Positions 1 to 11,800 of a stretch of DNA of 64,000 bases are shown here, one piece after another (the first letter of the stretch is position 1; the number at the start of each line of letters is the position of its first letter). The translations under genes were made by a program, and so were the position numbers. The notes below the pieces were generated by a model. The model saw only the letters and a list, made by a program, of their open reading frames with translations. It did not search any database and was not told where the DNA came from. The DNA lies in contig NC_071389.1 in NCBI RefSeq assembly GCF_022682495.2, positions 182,079,556 to 182,143,555 on the forward strand. The letters are read 5' to 3'. Origin of the DNA: Desmodus rotundus. Lineage: Eukaryota; Chordata; Mammalia; Chiroptera; Phyllostomidae.

Positions 1-2100
1 TGGTTTTGTTTGGGTTTGTTCTAGGTATGGTCCCAGGGATCCCAGATCAAACCAGGCCCCTGGGCCTATCCTAGAACCAACCTAAACTCGCGCATCATTC
101 CTGGACCGGCAAGAGTGTGAAGACTGAAGATAACCTGAGGCTTACTAGACATCCTACGTTCACCAAGACTCACTTTGGTGTGTGTGCGCGCCTACATTTT
201 AGCAAGAATTGTTTAGTTAATCCTTCTAAAATTAAAGAGGTGACAATGGATAACAAGATAAAGCCTTACCAGACATTGACATAGAAACTTATCGTAACAG
301 AAATGTGATAGATATATGGTTATTATGAATTGCCAGTAAGGAGACCTATGCCTGTAGCTTTTATTACTGGATCTTTATTTTTAGGTGAAAGAACTTAGCC
401 ACCAAAAAAACTCTCCCCCAAATTAATGATTTCTATTTTTGTTTTTCTTAAAGACTTTCTACTCAATAATATTATACCAGTCTCATTTAACTAATCGTTC
501 CTAGTTTCTGAAACACATTGGTCTTTGCCCTCTGGCTCCAGTGCTAAGTAATTATAAACTCTTGTGTTTGGAGAGTCTTTTCCTTTTACTCTGTTATTGA
601 ATCTACCGCGTTGCCTTGAGCTCGCTTTGTGAGGTTCAGATCTGGGGAGAACGTGAGCCTTGTTTGCCGACACACACCCCTTGCTGGGCTCCTTGTAGAC
701 TACATTGTAGAATCTGCTGTGGTTGATGAAAACAAGCTAGGATGATAGAGTGGAAATGGGCTAATACCTCACATTTTACAAAAGTATTTTGTAAAATGAG
801 ATTTTTAGTAAGTTTCTTGATTTTCACTCCCGGCTGCTTGCTCTGGATTTTTAAAATATTCTGACCTTGTTGATTCACTGAATGGTCTCACGTCAAAACT
901 GTGACATTGCTATTGCCACATAAACGTTTTTGTTTGATTTGGAGGACCAGACTGCTGAACAGGGTTGAAAAGGCCCCAAATCCAAAGGTATTGTGATACA
1001 CATTGCCAATGTGTACTTTCGGTGATACTGGCGTTTCAGGAGATTCACAACCTGTTTGAAATAATTGCAGACTAATCAGGGAAGGAGGCAAAAACTGTGT
1101 TATTCCTCCAAGCCTTGTCACACCAGGAAAATTGGGTCAGTGGGTCATCCTTTAAAATAGGCCTGAGCTCATTCTGAACAACTCACCCCTGCAATTAGTT
1201 TTGTACTACATTCACGACAGAGATGCTTCATCCCATGAATTCTCCTGTTTTTACCTGGTAAACCTTATATATGTTCACTCTTCTCTCTCAGTGTTTTCCT
1301 GTTTGCATAAATCAAAACACTATATATGTGACTATGTGTACATTTTTGATAAAACAGTAGACTGGATCTAATCATCTTTGGATTTTGATTCCCTTTAAAG
1401 CCAAGTGATTTAATTTCTCGTTCGTTTTTCTCTAATGAACTACATAGAATTGCATAGATGAGCCTTATATACGGGTTCTTTGAGAATTTATGACATTTTG
1501 TATTCACCCAAATGTGGAAATGTTCTAACACCAGTAATCTCGTGTCGATGCACCAATCCGTGGGCATAGTTCACCGTGTTTCCCGACGCAGCCAGAGATG
1601 CCTGAACCCACCCCATGTTTCTGTACACTAAATGTCTTCAGTGTGTGTGGGGGGGGAGCTTTGCACTCTCCTTTAACATTGTTAAATGTGAACACGTAAT
1701 AGGAATTTGTGAACTGTTTTACAGAGTTCAGGCTTGTTTACAAAGTAAGTTTCTAAAGTCTACCTTCAATTCAGATACTTTTGGAGTGTAAAGTTGTATT
1801 TTTTAAATATCATTTGAGAATATTCTTTCAGAGATATTTTAATTTTTACTTTTTGACTACTTACATTTTGTATAGAACTACATTACTTACCCTACCTGAC
1901 AACTTGAGTTTATAACATTTTTTTTAACACAGCACTTTCTTTGATGGCTTTGTGTGTTTTATTATATTGAATTTTTGTCAACTGTTGTAAAGGATTTTAT
2001 AAGAATACGATATGTCTGTAATACTGTTTTTCCTCCTGAGCTTAAGAAGTCTCTAATAAAACCTGTACTTCTTTGTGTCTTTTTTTTGTGTGTACCTTTT
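1..2100 (+). other. 3'UTR-like unique sequence of a possible convergent plus-strand transcript
   Basis: This stretch is T-rich, has no repeat I recognise and no convincing coding frame. On the plus strand it ends in a canonical AATAAA (2055-2060), followed 15-35 bases later by a T-run and TGTGTGT element, the usual layout of a mammalian poly(A) site. It faces the minus-strand C3orf20 gene, whose stop codon is about 650 bases away. I infer a last exon / 3' UTR of an unidentified plus-strand gene or lncRNA. No gene is identified, and decayed intergenic DNA is the alternative. Confidence 0.35.
2055..2095 (+). terminator. Candidate polyadenylation site, plus strand
   Basis: AATAAA at 2055-2060 is followed by ACCTGTACTTC and then a T-run and GTGTGT element (about 2071-2093). 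Signal, cleavage space and U/GU-rich downstream element are in the expected order and spacing. The position is seen directly; its use is inferred. Confidence 0.5.
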
Positions 2101-2106
2101 TTTATT
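2101..2106 (-). terminator. C3orf20: Candidate poly(A) signal of C3orf20
   Basis: TTTATT on the plus strand gives AATAAA on the minus strand. It is the only canonical hexamer I see in the 650 bases after the C3orf20 stop. The downstream minus-strand sequence is A-rich rather than GU-rich, so the site is weaker than the opposing plus-strand one about 45 bases away. Confidence 0.4.
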
Positions 2107-2746
2107 CTGGTGTTTGCAACATGGACTAGCCAAAGATAAAATTCATTTTCTCTTTTGTCCCTATTTTTCATTACTGTGTTTTTCGGAATTTGTTGATATA
2201 CCCACAGAGGATAGCGGTTGCCCAAGAAAGCCTTGGATTCATTCGTGTAAGCTTTACTTGGTCATTTATGTGCCTCCTATGATAACATATCATAGTGAAA
2301 ACAGCAGATTAAATGTGAAAGTTCCATTTTCACCCTTGAGAGTGACGTCAGCCATTGGATACAATCTCACCATGTTGTATTTGTTGACTTACACGACCCC
2401 CCTGACAGAAAAGGCAAACCAAACTAAGAAGGAAGTTAGCATCCACTGGACCACATTTTGTGCTGTGTGGTTGAATGAGTTACTGGTTTGAATCTTTCAG
2501 AGCTTAGCTTGGGAACATTTGCTGGTTAAAAAGAAAGTGGCCTTCCTTGAACTGAACTCTTAAATAAATAAGCTACCTCTTTCCAGAAAAGATTTGAGGC
2601 AAGGAATAATACTTATAAATGCAAAAGTAAATTTGAGGCAAAGGATAAATACTTATAAAGGCAAAGTAAATCCCTGACAATCAGCCCTTATCTGGGCTTT
2701 ACCAATTAAAAGTGTGAGACGAGTAACAAGGAACAATGCAGTTACT
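2107..2746 (-). other. C3orf20: C3orf20 3' untranslated region
   Basis: This is the sequence between the stop codon and the only canonical poly(A) hexamer. It contains a 39-bp tandem duplication (2592-2669). The extent depends on the hexamer at 2101-2106 being used. Confidence 0.45.
2592..2669. repeat. 39-bp imperfect tandem duplication
   Basis: Two adjacent 39-base units (2592-2630 and 2631-2669) both begin ATTTGAGGCAA and continue through TACTTATAAA and AAGTAA, with a few differences. The duplication lies in the C3orf20 3' UTR. Confidence 0.75.
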
Positions 2747-2893
2747 CTACCGGATTCTGAAGTCACTGGGCAAGAAATAGCCCATATGGTAATCACTCCT
2801 TGTCTTCACAATTTGTTTTTGAAGGTCTTTAGCAGATGTGCTATAACCATTGAAAATAAAGTTGGCAAATAGTAATTTTCCCTGGATGTACAT
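2747..2893 (-). CDS. C3orf20: C3orf20 terminal coding exon
   Basis: The acceptor reads TTTTTACAG|ATG and the frame enters in phase 0. The exon encodes 48 residues starting MYIQGKLLFANFIFNGYS and ending DFRIR, then TAG at 2747-2749. The GKLLFAN and NGYS motifs match what I recall of the C3orf20 C terminus. The initial ATG is internal methionine, not a start. Confidence 0.9.
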   Translation of the reverse strand: MYIQGKLLFANFIFNGYSTSAKDLQKQIVKTRSDYHMGYFLPSDFRIR

Positions 2894-5800
2894 CTGTAAA
2901 AATTTAAAGAACATTTTTAGAATTGGAGCATATGAAAATTAGTGCTATTTATTTGAAGGGAGATCTTGTATTCCTATGAGAAAATGTTTATATGCAAAAT
3001 AATATTAGGCATTAAACATGTTCCTCAGTTCTGACTTACAATTGGACTAGACCTCCACCACTAAATTTTCAGATTCTCTATCTCTTCAGAAAGAGAAACT
3101 ACTATGTAAAGCCAAGTTGTTCAGTTCTGGGTGCAAGAGACCTTGTTTTTAGGCACAGGTGTGTAGCTTGAAAAATATTCAGCTTGTAGAGATTAGAAAG
3201 GATAAGTAGCAGGGGAAGGAGATACTGTATTTTTCAAACTATAAGACACACTCCCCCAAAAAAAAATTTGGGAGGAAAATGGGGGTGCATCTTACAGTCT
3301 GAATGTAGCTTACCTGGCTCACAGTAGGGGGGGTGGTCAGTGGTGGAGCAGGGTCACATTTTTTGCTTCAAAGTTTTTTTTCTTATTTTCCTCTAAAACC
3401 TAGGTGCATCTTATGGTCCAGTGCATCATACAGTCCGAAAAATACGGTAGTAGTTTTTTCAAAAGTATAGCTGGTTGCAGCACAGAACCTTACCTGCTAA
3501 GAACTAAAGTATACCTTGTGTCATAAAGCAATCTGATACAAGTACTTACAAGGGGTGTAAGAATTTCAAAGGAACATGATTACCTGTGATTCCTTCCCCC
3601 CTAAATAGCATGCATAATCCTTTCATCATGAAGAGATGTCCTACTAAAGGTTTCCTCTGTGAGAATAGAATTTTCTTGTTTATGTTCATTTCAGCAACAA
3701 CAACAAAAACCCCCATCTCCTGTTTCTTATCTAGGACGCCCCCAAGGCTGGCTGAAAGGAGTTCTGTGTGGTTCCTTGCTAGGATGTGCTTTATTCTTTA
3801 GCAGTCATGACTGTTAGCCATGAAGACGCTTTGTCTTGCCTGAACTTAGAAGATTCAGCTATGATACATGGGTAGTGAGAGCCAATGTCAAAGTTACTTT
3901 ACACAATATGTGACATGTGTGAATATTTTATAAGATCTGAAGAATATAATAGCGGTAATCTCTTAAACAGTTACACAACGCTGACTTTTAGGTAGGCAGT
4001 TTTATTTTTTCAACACAACAAACAAAATACTTGTATGAAAGGAAAGTAAGTGTAGTTTAAGTTGAGAATATGCACGGTTTCGTGGTTATTTTGGGTTTAT
4101 GTTCATAAGAAGAAAGCTTTTCAGCCTGTGTGCATTTCAGCCACCACCTCGTAGGCTAAGCCTAGGGTCTAGAGAAAAGGAGGCCAGGCTGCAATGTTTT
4201 GTTCTTGCAGAAAAAAGTCTGTCAAATACAGAAGAATGTTAGACTGGGAAAACCTTAAGTGTGTGTATTTCCACAGGCCAAGGTATGACCAGACCCAATA
4301 CCACAATTAAATTTTTTTCTTACTGAAACCATGTAGAGTTTGAATTTCAATTGAACTTCAAAACCTCGAATTTTCTAATCCAGAGGTTCTCTGCATTCTA
4401 TCAACTAAGGATAAAATGCTGTTATTTTCCCCATGGTCCCCATGTTTTGAAGTATCTATCTATCACATAATGTATATTCATTAAAATCCTGTAAGTTGCC
4501 CTGGCTGGTATGGCTCACTGGATTGAGTTCCAGCCTGTGAACCTAAGGGTCGCTGGTTTGATTCCCAGTCAGAACACACACCTGGGTTATGGACAAGGTC
4601 CCCAGTAAGGGGCATGCAAGAGGCAACCACACATTGATGTTTCTCTCTCTCTCTTTCTCCCACCCTTCCCCTCTGTCTATAAATAAATAAATAAAACATA
4701 TTTTTAAAAATCCTGTAAGCTACACCCCCTTTAAAAAAAAAAAAAAAAAAACACTAAGAAACGTGATCCTGGCCATTTGGCTTGAGTGTGTGCTGCGTGC
4801 CAGGCACTGTTCTTGGTGCTGAGAAAGCGCTGTATACAGAACAGCTTCTGTCTTCACTGAATGCTACTAGAGGGGAGAGCCAAACAACCTCATATGTTTG
4901 GGTGGGTCAGGTGCCGGTAAATGCAATACAGAAAGTAAAGGCAAGTAAAAGGGATACGGAGGATGCAGAGTACTTTTCTATACGTGTTAGGCAGTCAGGT
5001 GTGAAGGCAGTGAGGGAGCCAGCGCCCCCTGTAGACAAATACTGCAGAAGCAGGGGCAAAAGCAAAGAGCAAGTGTGGCTGAAGCCCAATGAGAAGGGCT
5101 GGCCAGTGGGGGACGGCCTAGTAATGAATTTGTAATGAATATGGTGGGTTTTTTTCTATGCATTTGTCAGTTTTACTTTCCTGTTTAAGTCACCATATAC
5201 AAGGACACACGTTCACACACACATGAATCCTGCATATCACTTCAAGCAGCGTCCTCTAAGAAGTTGATTAGATGGGCAGGTAGTTCCTCTGTGCATTGTT
5301 CATTTACATATTAAAACTTAATTTCATTTCTTTAAACATTCTCCCCCAGCTACTGCCCTCAATGTGTATATTCCTTATTACTCATGCAGTTGGTGTGCGG
5401 AGTTTTTGCAAAAGCACTTTGTAAGCTGGAAAAATACTCTTTTTTTTTTTTTTCTAGTTGTGGGATCCAATCTGTCCGACTTTATCTGGTTGGCTGTGGT
5501 AAGAGGTTCAGTATTTAAACCACACCAGTTACACCATTGTTGCAGGAATTAAATTGAGTGGAGTTGAAAGACTTTTCCACACAACTCAAACCAAACAGAT
5601 GCTGATTTTGCTCTCTCAAATGAAATGTATTAGCCCTGTGGTGACCAAATAGTAACCTAATGACTAAATAAAAACAAAGAAAGGTTCTAACTTCCTAAGA
5701 ATACTTCTTAAGGACTCCTCTAAAGTACTCACCACTTAACCTTAATGAAATGCCCCAGGACACTTTCAGACAAAAACTCTCAGTGGAGACTAGAAAGGGG

Positions 5801-8800
5801 GGTAATATGTGTTACCAGATTAAGTAAAGATCTCCAAACTACTCTATTCCCAGGAATCCTAAAGTCTCTTTTACAGAAAAACAAAGAGAAGACAATTTTC
5901 TACCCTGCCTAGCTAACCACTGATGCCAACACTGCAAACAGAAACTCGTCCCCATGTTGGGACTGCAAGTCAGAAAACCTGGGTTCAAATCTCAACTCCT
6001 CCTTTTAGTCATGTGATCTTCCTGAAGCCTCGGGAAGTGTACAATGTGTGAGGATATTTTCACATTATACATTTCCTTGTATAATACGTGAAAGGAAAAC
6101 AGCCACATCCCCTCAGAGGATTGTTGCCAGGATTTAGGGACGTAGTTTGTGAAAAGGTCTGATTTTTAGAAGATACTCTTTTTCTTTTGGGTCTGTAGTA
6201 CTTATCTTTTTGGTGGGGAATTCCTGCCTTGTAGAAAAGCCTGGGGCTTGTCAAAGGCTGGGACAAAGACTCAGCTGATAAGTGAAAGGGACAAAGCAGA
6301 GTAAAAACTGGGTTTGACATTTCTGTTGGAAAGATATGTTTATTCACTCAGTCCAAACAATACAGGGCAGGGCAAAAAGGAGGTTTACAGTGGTGAGTGC
6401 ATGATTATCCTCGTATTATTATTACTCATTAATTATTGTGTTGTTTTCCATAGAACAACTGTAAACCTACTTTTGTCCCACCCCTGCATTTATTGAAGCC
6501 TGCTGTTTTTCCAGGCACTGGGATGCAGAAATGGACAAAGTCCCTGCCCTAGTGAGGGGATCAGGTAACAAAGCAGTGGGTGGATAAGATGTCAAGTAGT
6601 GGTGAGGGCTATGAACCCAGTAAAGCAGGGTAAGCCATGGAGTAAAAAGGGCTCTTTCAGATAGAAGAAAAAGGGAAGGACACTGAGGGGTGACCTCTGT
6701 CTAGAGACCTGATTAGGTGAGGCGATAAACTGTGCAACTACCTGGAGGACAACCAGCAAAGTGAGCATTGTGGGTAAAGGCTCTGAGGGGGAATATCCGG
6801 GAGGCCAGAGCAGCAGGAGCCCATGGGCAACGGAAGCAAAGGAGCCAGAGGCCAGATTACAGAAAGTCTTGTGGTCCATGGAAAGGATCCAGGATTTTAT
6901 TTCAAGTGTGATGAGCACCCATTAGAGGGCTCTGAGCGGGGAAGAGCTGTAACCTGAGTGAGGTTTTATAAAGATTACTGTGGTGCAGTAGAGGGCCCAG
7001 GGGCAGAAGTAGAGTCATCAGTGAGGGAGGGTGATTACCTGGCGGGAATAAGTCAGAATCTGGATGTATGAAGAAGGTAGAGGCCTTCGGACTGGCAGAT
7101 GGATTGAAAGTCAGGTATGAAAAAAGAGAAGTCAAGGTTTATTTCGATATTTTTAGTCTGAGTAAGAGTGGGTAAAGGCCACTTCCTGAAATGAGAAAAA
7201 CGTGGGGAGGAGCAGGTTTTAGGAGAAAATAAGTTCAGCCAAATGCCTACTTACTAGACATCTGAGTGAGAGATTGGGTTGGAGATAAGAGGGACCGGAG
7301 CTCGGGGCAAGCACTGCACGTCGGGACATTCCTGTGGGAGTCATCGGCATGTTGAGGGGTTTTAAGGCCCCAGGGCTGGGTGAGAGCATCTAGAGCAAGT
7401 ATAGGTGAAAAAGAAAACATCTGAGAGGAGCTACTCTTCTCTCTTCCTAGAGGCCAAGTGCCATGACCCACTCTTAATTAATGCCTTGGTTGCCTATAAA
7501 AATCACTCCAGGGTCTATTAAAAACCTAGATACGCAGGGTCCACCCAGATCTACTGAATGAGAATCTCCGGGGGGTGAGGCTTATAGTTTCTAGAGCTCC
7601 ACAGGTGCACAATCAGGTTTAAGGACTATTGGCTTAGGAAAAGGTAAGGCGAAGAGGGAGGGAAAGGCTGTGGCTCCGGTGGTGCCAAACACCATAGACC
7701 AAGGGGCTCAGTATAGAACCCATTACCTTTTCTACACATGCACACACCATCCCCACCCACCACCATCACTAGCCAAAGTCTTAAACACTGAGATCCATAC
7801 CCACCTGTGAGGGTAACCCCCATTCCTCAAAGTACTAATGATAACTTGTACAATACGTTTTGGTTTATCAATAGTTTTTGTATACATTTCAGTAGAAGAC
7901 ACATTCTCACATCAGCCTCGTGAACATCAAAGAGGTGAAAAATGAAATCCAGCCATTAAATCCAGGTCCTGTTGATATGCCAACTCATTTAATCCTCATA
8001 ATACCCCAACAGTGGTGATTTTCTCCCCAGTTTACAGATGAGGAAACTGAGGCAAGCCACAAAAAGAAGAGCTGGGATTCAAAGTCAAGTTTCTGACCCC
8101 AAAGCTTATGACCTCATTTCATCAAATATAAAAAACTGATCACTATGCTGCTTCATTTTTTTTTAAATGGCTCCTAAACTCGGTTTCCTTTTAAAGCACA
8201 GAACCATACAGTTTTCCCAGAAAGGATAGGAAACATCAGCCTCAACCAGATTTTCATACTCCCTTGGTAGGTACTGGCTTTGCACCCAGAGTCTTTCAAA
8301 AGAAATGTTTTTTCTTAGGGATGCAGGTAGAAGCTGTGTAAGCTGTTCAAATAAGCCTCTACAGTCAGAACCTGGAAATGGGACAACAGGGTGATTGGTT
8401 GCCCCCACCTCCAATCACCAGGAGGCACTTGGGTCTATGGGTCCAAGACCAAGGTGAGAAGTTTGGACTGGTGATGGAGAGTTGTGTGTCGCTAGGATAC
8501 AGGGACAGTTGCCGAATCTGTGGGAAAAAGTGAGTGTGTGGAGAGTTCACAGGGGACTTGAGGTTCCAGGAGGGGCTTCCATTGGAAACATTTTCCATGG
8601 ATACTTTCCATGGAAAGTATCGTGACTCCTTCACAATCTAGATCAAAAGAATTACTTTTCCTATTTGCAGTTTATCTTCCCTTTTCTGGTTTTTAGTGAG
8701 GAGGAAAACTTCTAAGTCCCATGTTCTTTCATTCAACACTTCAATAATTCTACAAATTATTATTGAAGCAAGCCACAGGAAGGGATTGGGACTGTGAGAG

Positions 8801-11800
8801 ACCTGTTAAAATCATCTGCACTTCCTCTTATAAGCAGAAGTCCAGATGATATGTTATTTGGAACACTAGATCTGTGGAATGTTAAGAGTTATACTAAAAA
8901 AGGGTTCTTCAACTAAATGACAGGGAATTTGAACAAAATTAATTTGAACAAAATTAAACATCTCTTTAAAGAAAATGATTATAAATATTTACATATAAGC
9001 TACCATAAAGTTTATATTTATTCTGTAGCTTGTTAGTATGAAGTTGGGTTTCTCAGGCTGTTTGTTACAAAGGGCAAAGAGCTTTCTGGTGATATATAAA
9101 GGTTTTTCATAAAGGTTCCAAGGAGCTCTGACCAGTGAGGCTCAGTTGGTTGGGCATCATCCCACAAAGCAAAGCAAAGCAAAAGGTCACCGGTTCAATT
9201 CACGGTCAGGGCACATGCCTGGGTTGAGGGCCTGGTCCCCAGTTGGGGTGTGTGTGAGGGACAACCAATTGATGTTTCTCTCTCATATCAATTTTTCTCC
9301 CTCCTCTTCTGCCCCACTTCCCCTCTCTAAAAAATAAATAAAATCTTTTAAAAAAAGATTCCAAGGACTGTTGATGTGTATCCTTGAGATCATAAATTGC
9401 ATTTGTTAAATATGCAATTATGCATATTTGCATAATTATGATATTTGTTTACCTAAATTACATATATTTGTACAAGAGATTGATTTTTACCCACCAAATT
9501 TAAGATACTTAGCTTCACCAACTTTATTCTGTAGTTTCTCCAGACTCTAATTGGGGCCTGGATCTTCCTTTTTAAGTGAGAAGGACCTTTTGTCTGGACG
9601 TCTTCCTACAGGCCTGCATTTTAATAAGCCTGGAAACTCTAACATTCATTTCTGAAAAGCATAGTGAATGTTAGTTTTTCTCCTACCAAGAAATGTGTCT
9701 TTTCTACAAGTGTTTGACCTTCAGGTGGGACCCCAATCAAATCCTGATATGACATGTCCTCAGAATGTGCATTTTTCTGATGGCTATTAGAGTTGGAAGG
9801 ATACCTAGAGATCATCTAATTCAGTCCTCCTTGCTTTACAGATAAAGAATTGAGGACTAGAGAGGTTAATTATCAGTGGCCACCCAACAAGTCAGAGGTG
9901 GAACCAGAACTAGAATCAGGGGTTGCTGCTTTTCTTACACTGCCTCCCTACTTCTTGTTTGTTGTTATCGTGGTAGAATACACAGAACAAAATTAACACG
10001 TTAGCCATTTTTAAGTGTACAGTTCAGTGGCATTACGTATATTCCATTGTTGTGCAACCACCACCCCCACCCACCTCCAGAACTTTCTCGGCATCACAAC
10101 CAAAAATCTCTAGGAACGGTTTAGGCGAAAACTCCACGTCCTCTACCTTCTCCCCTCCTCCAGCCCCTGGTAAGCTCTGTTCTGTTTCTGTCTCTGAGAA
10201 TTTGACTATTCTAGGCACCTCACCTGAGCAGAGTCATACTGTATTCATCCCTTTGTGTCTCACTTATTTCACATAGCATAACATCTTCAAGGTTCATCCA
10301 TGGGACAGCGTGTATCAGAACTTCATTCTTTTCTTAAGGCCAAATAACATTTCACAGTATGTAGAGACCACACGTTGTTTATCCATGCATTGCCGGTGGG
10401 TGTTTGGGTTGTTTCCACCTGTTGGCTCTTGTGAGTAATGCCGCTGTGAAACAAATGTCTGCCCAAGTCCTTGCTTTCGGTCCTTTTGGGTATATGCCCA
10501 GGAAAGGGATTACCGGATGATATAACTCTCTTTTTAATTTTTTTGGAAACCACCATGCTGTTTTCCACAGTGGCTGCGTCCCTTAGATTCCCTCTCCTTA
10601 GTTTCTGATGTACAGTAGAAAAAGTGTGGGATGGGAGGTTGCCAACCCACCCGCAGGACTGATCAGCTGCATATGTAATCTTTGTAAGCCACTTCTCAAA
10701 CTCAGCTTTGCTATTGAGGAAGAGGTAAATTACCTTTGATTTGCAGACCTCGCAGAATTGTTATAAGAATTCAGTAAGATGAGATATACTGAATGCTTTG
10801 CAAATGAAAACGGGTTCCTTAATGGAAGTTATTGTTAGTCATTTGTACTAAATTTGAGTCAAATGCAATGTCAAAGGACAAAACCATGAGCTGTTGGGAA
10901 GGAAAAAGCACACTAAAGAAATTTAATATACAACTTATTTGGGGTTCTCTGAGTTTCCTGGACTTGTATGTCTATTTTCTTCACAAATTGGGGGAGTTTT
11001 CTTTCACTATTATTTCAAATAAGTTTTCAATTTCTTGCTCTTCCTCTTCTCCTTCTGGCACTCCTATGATTCAGATGTTGGTATGTGTAAAGTTTTCCCA
11101 GAGGTTCCTAAGCCTCTCCTCACTTTTTTGGATTCTTGTTTCTTCTTTCTGTTCTGGTTGAATGTTTATTTCTTCTTTTTGTTCCAAATCATTGATTTGA
11201 GTCCTGGTTTCCTTCCCTTCACTGTTGGTTCCCTGTATATTTTTCTTTATTTCACTTTGTAGAGTCTTCACTTCTTCCTCTATTTTGTGACCATCCTCGA
11301 CCATTTCTCTGAGCATCCTGATCACCAGTGCCTTGAACTCTGCCCCGATAGGTTGGCTATCTCTGTGTCTTTTACTGTGTCACTTAGTTCTTTTTCTGGA
11401 GTTTTGATCTGTTCCTTCATTTGGGCATTATCTCCCTGTCTCTTAATTTTGGCAGCCTCCCTGTGTTCCTGTGTATTAGGTAGAGCTGCTTTGATTCCCA
11501 TGCTTGGCACACCTGTTACATTGTAAGGGGTGGAGCCTTAGGTATTCACCAGGGCAGGGAAACCCACTTTGCTGCATTGTGGCCCTGTAGGTGGGTGATG
11601 GGTCAGAGAGGGAACAACAAGCCACTTGCTCGGCTCTTGCCCTGTTTCCAGTCACTTCTCCCACATCCCAAAAGCATCTGGTGCCCTTCTAGTTGCTACC
11701 CTGGTGCTAATTCCCAGAGTGGGTGGGTTTGCAGACATTCTAGGACTCGGGGGCCCAAAGAGGGTCACACCAAGATGCGTCATAATTAAAATGCCAAAGG

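Noticed and set aside
2075..2491. 138-codon plus-strand open frame
   Set aside because: It lies antisense to the C3orf20 3' UTR, starts in a T-rich tract that reads as Phe/Leu/Cys, and resembles no family.
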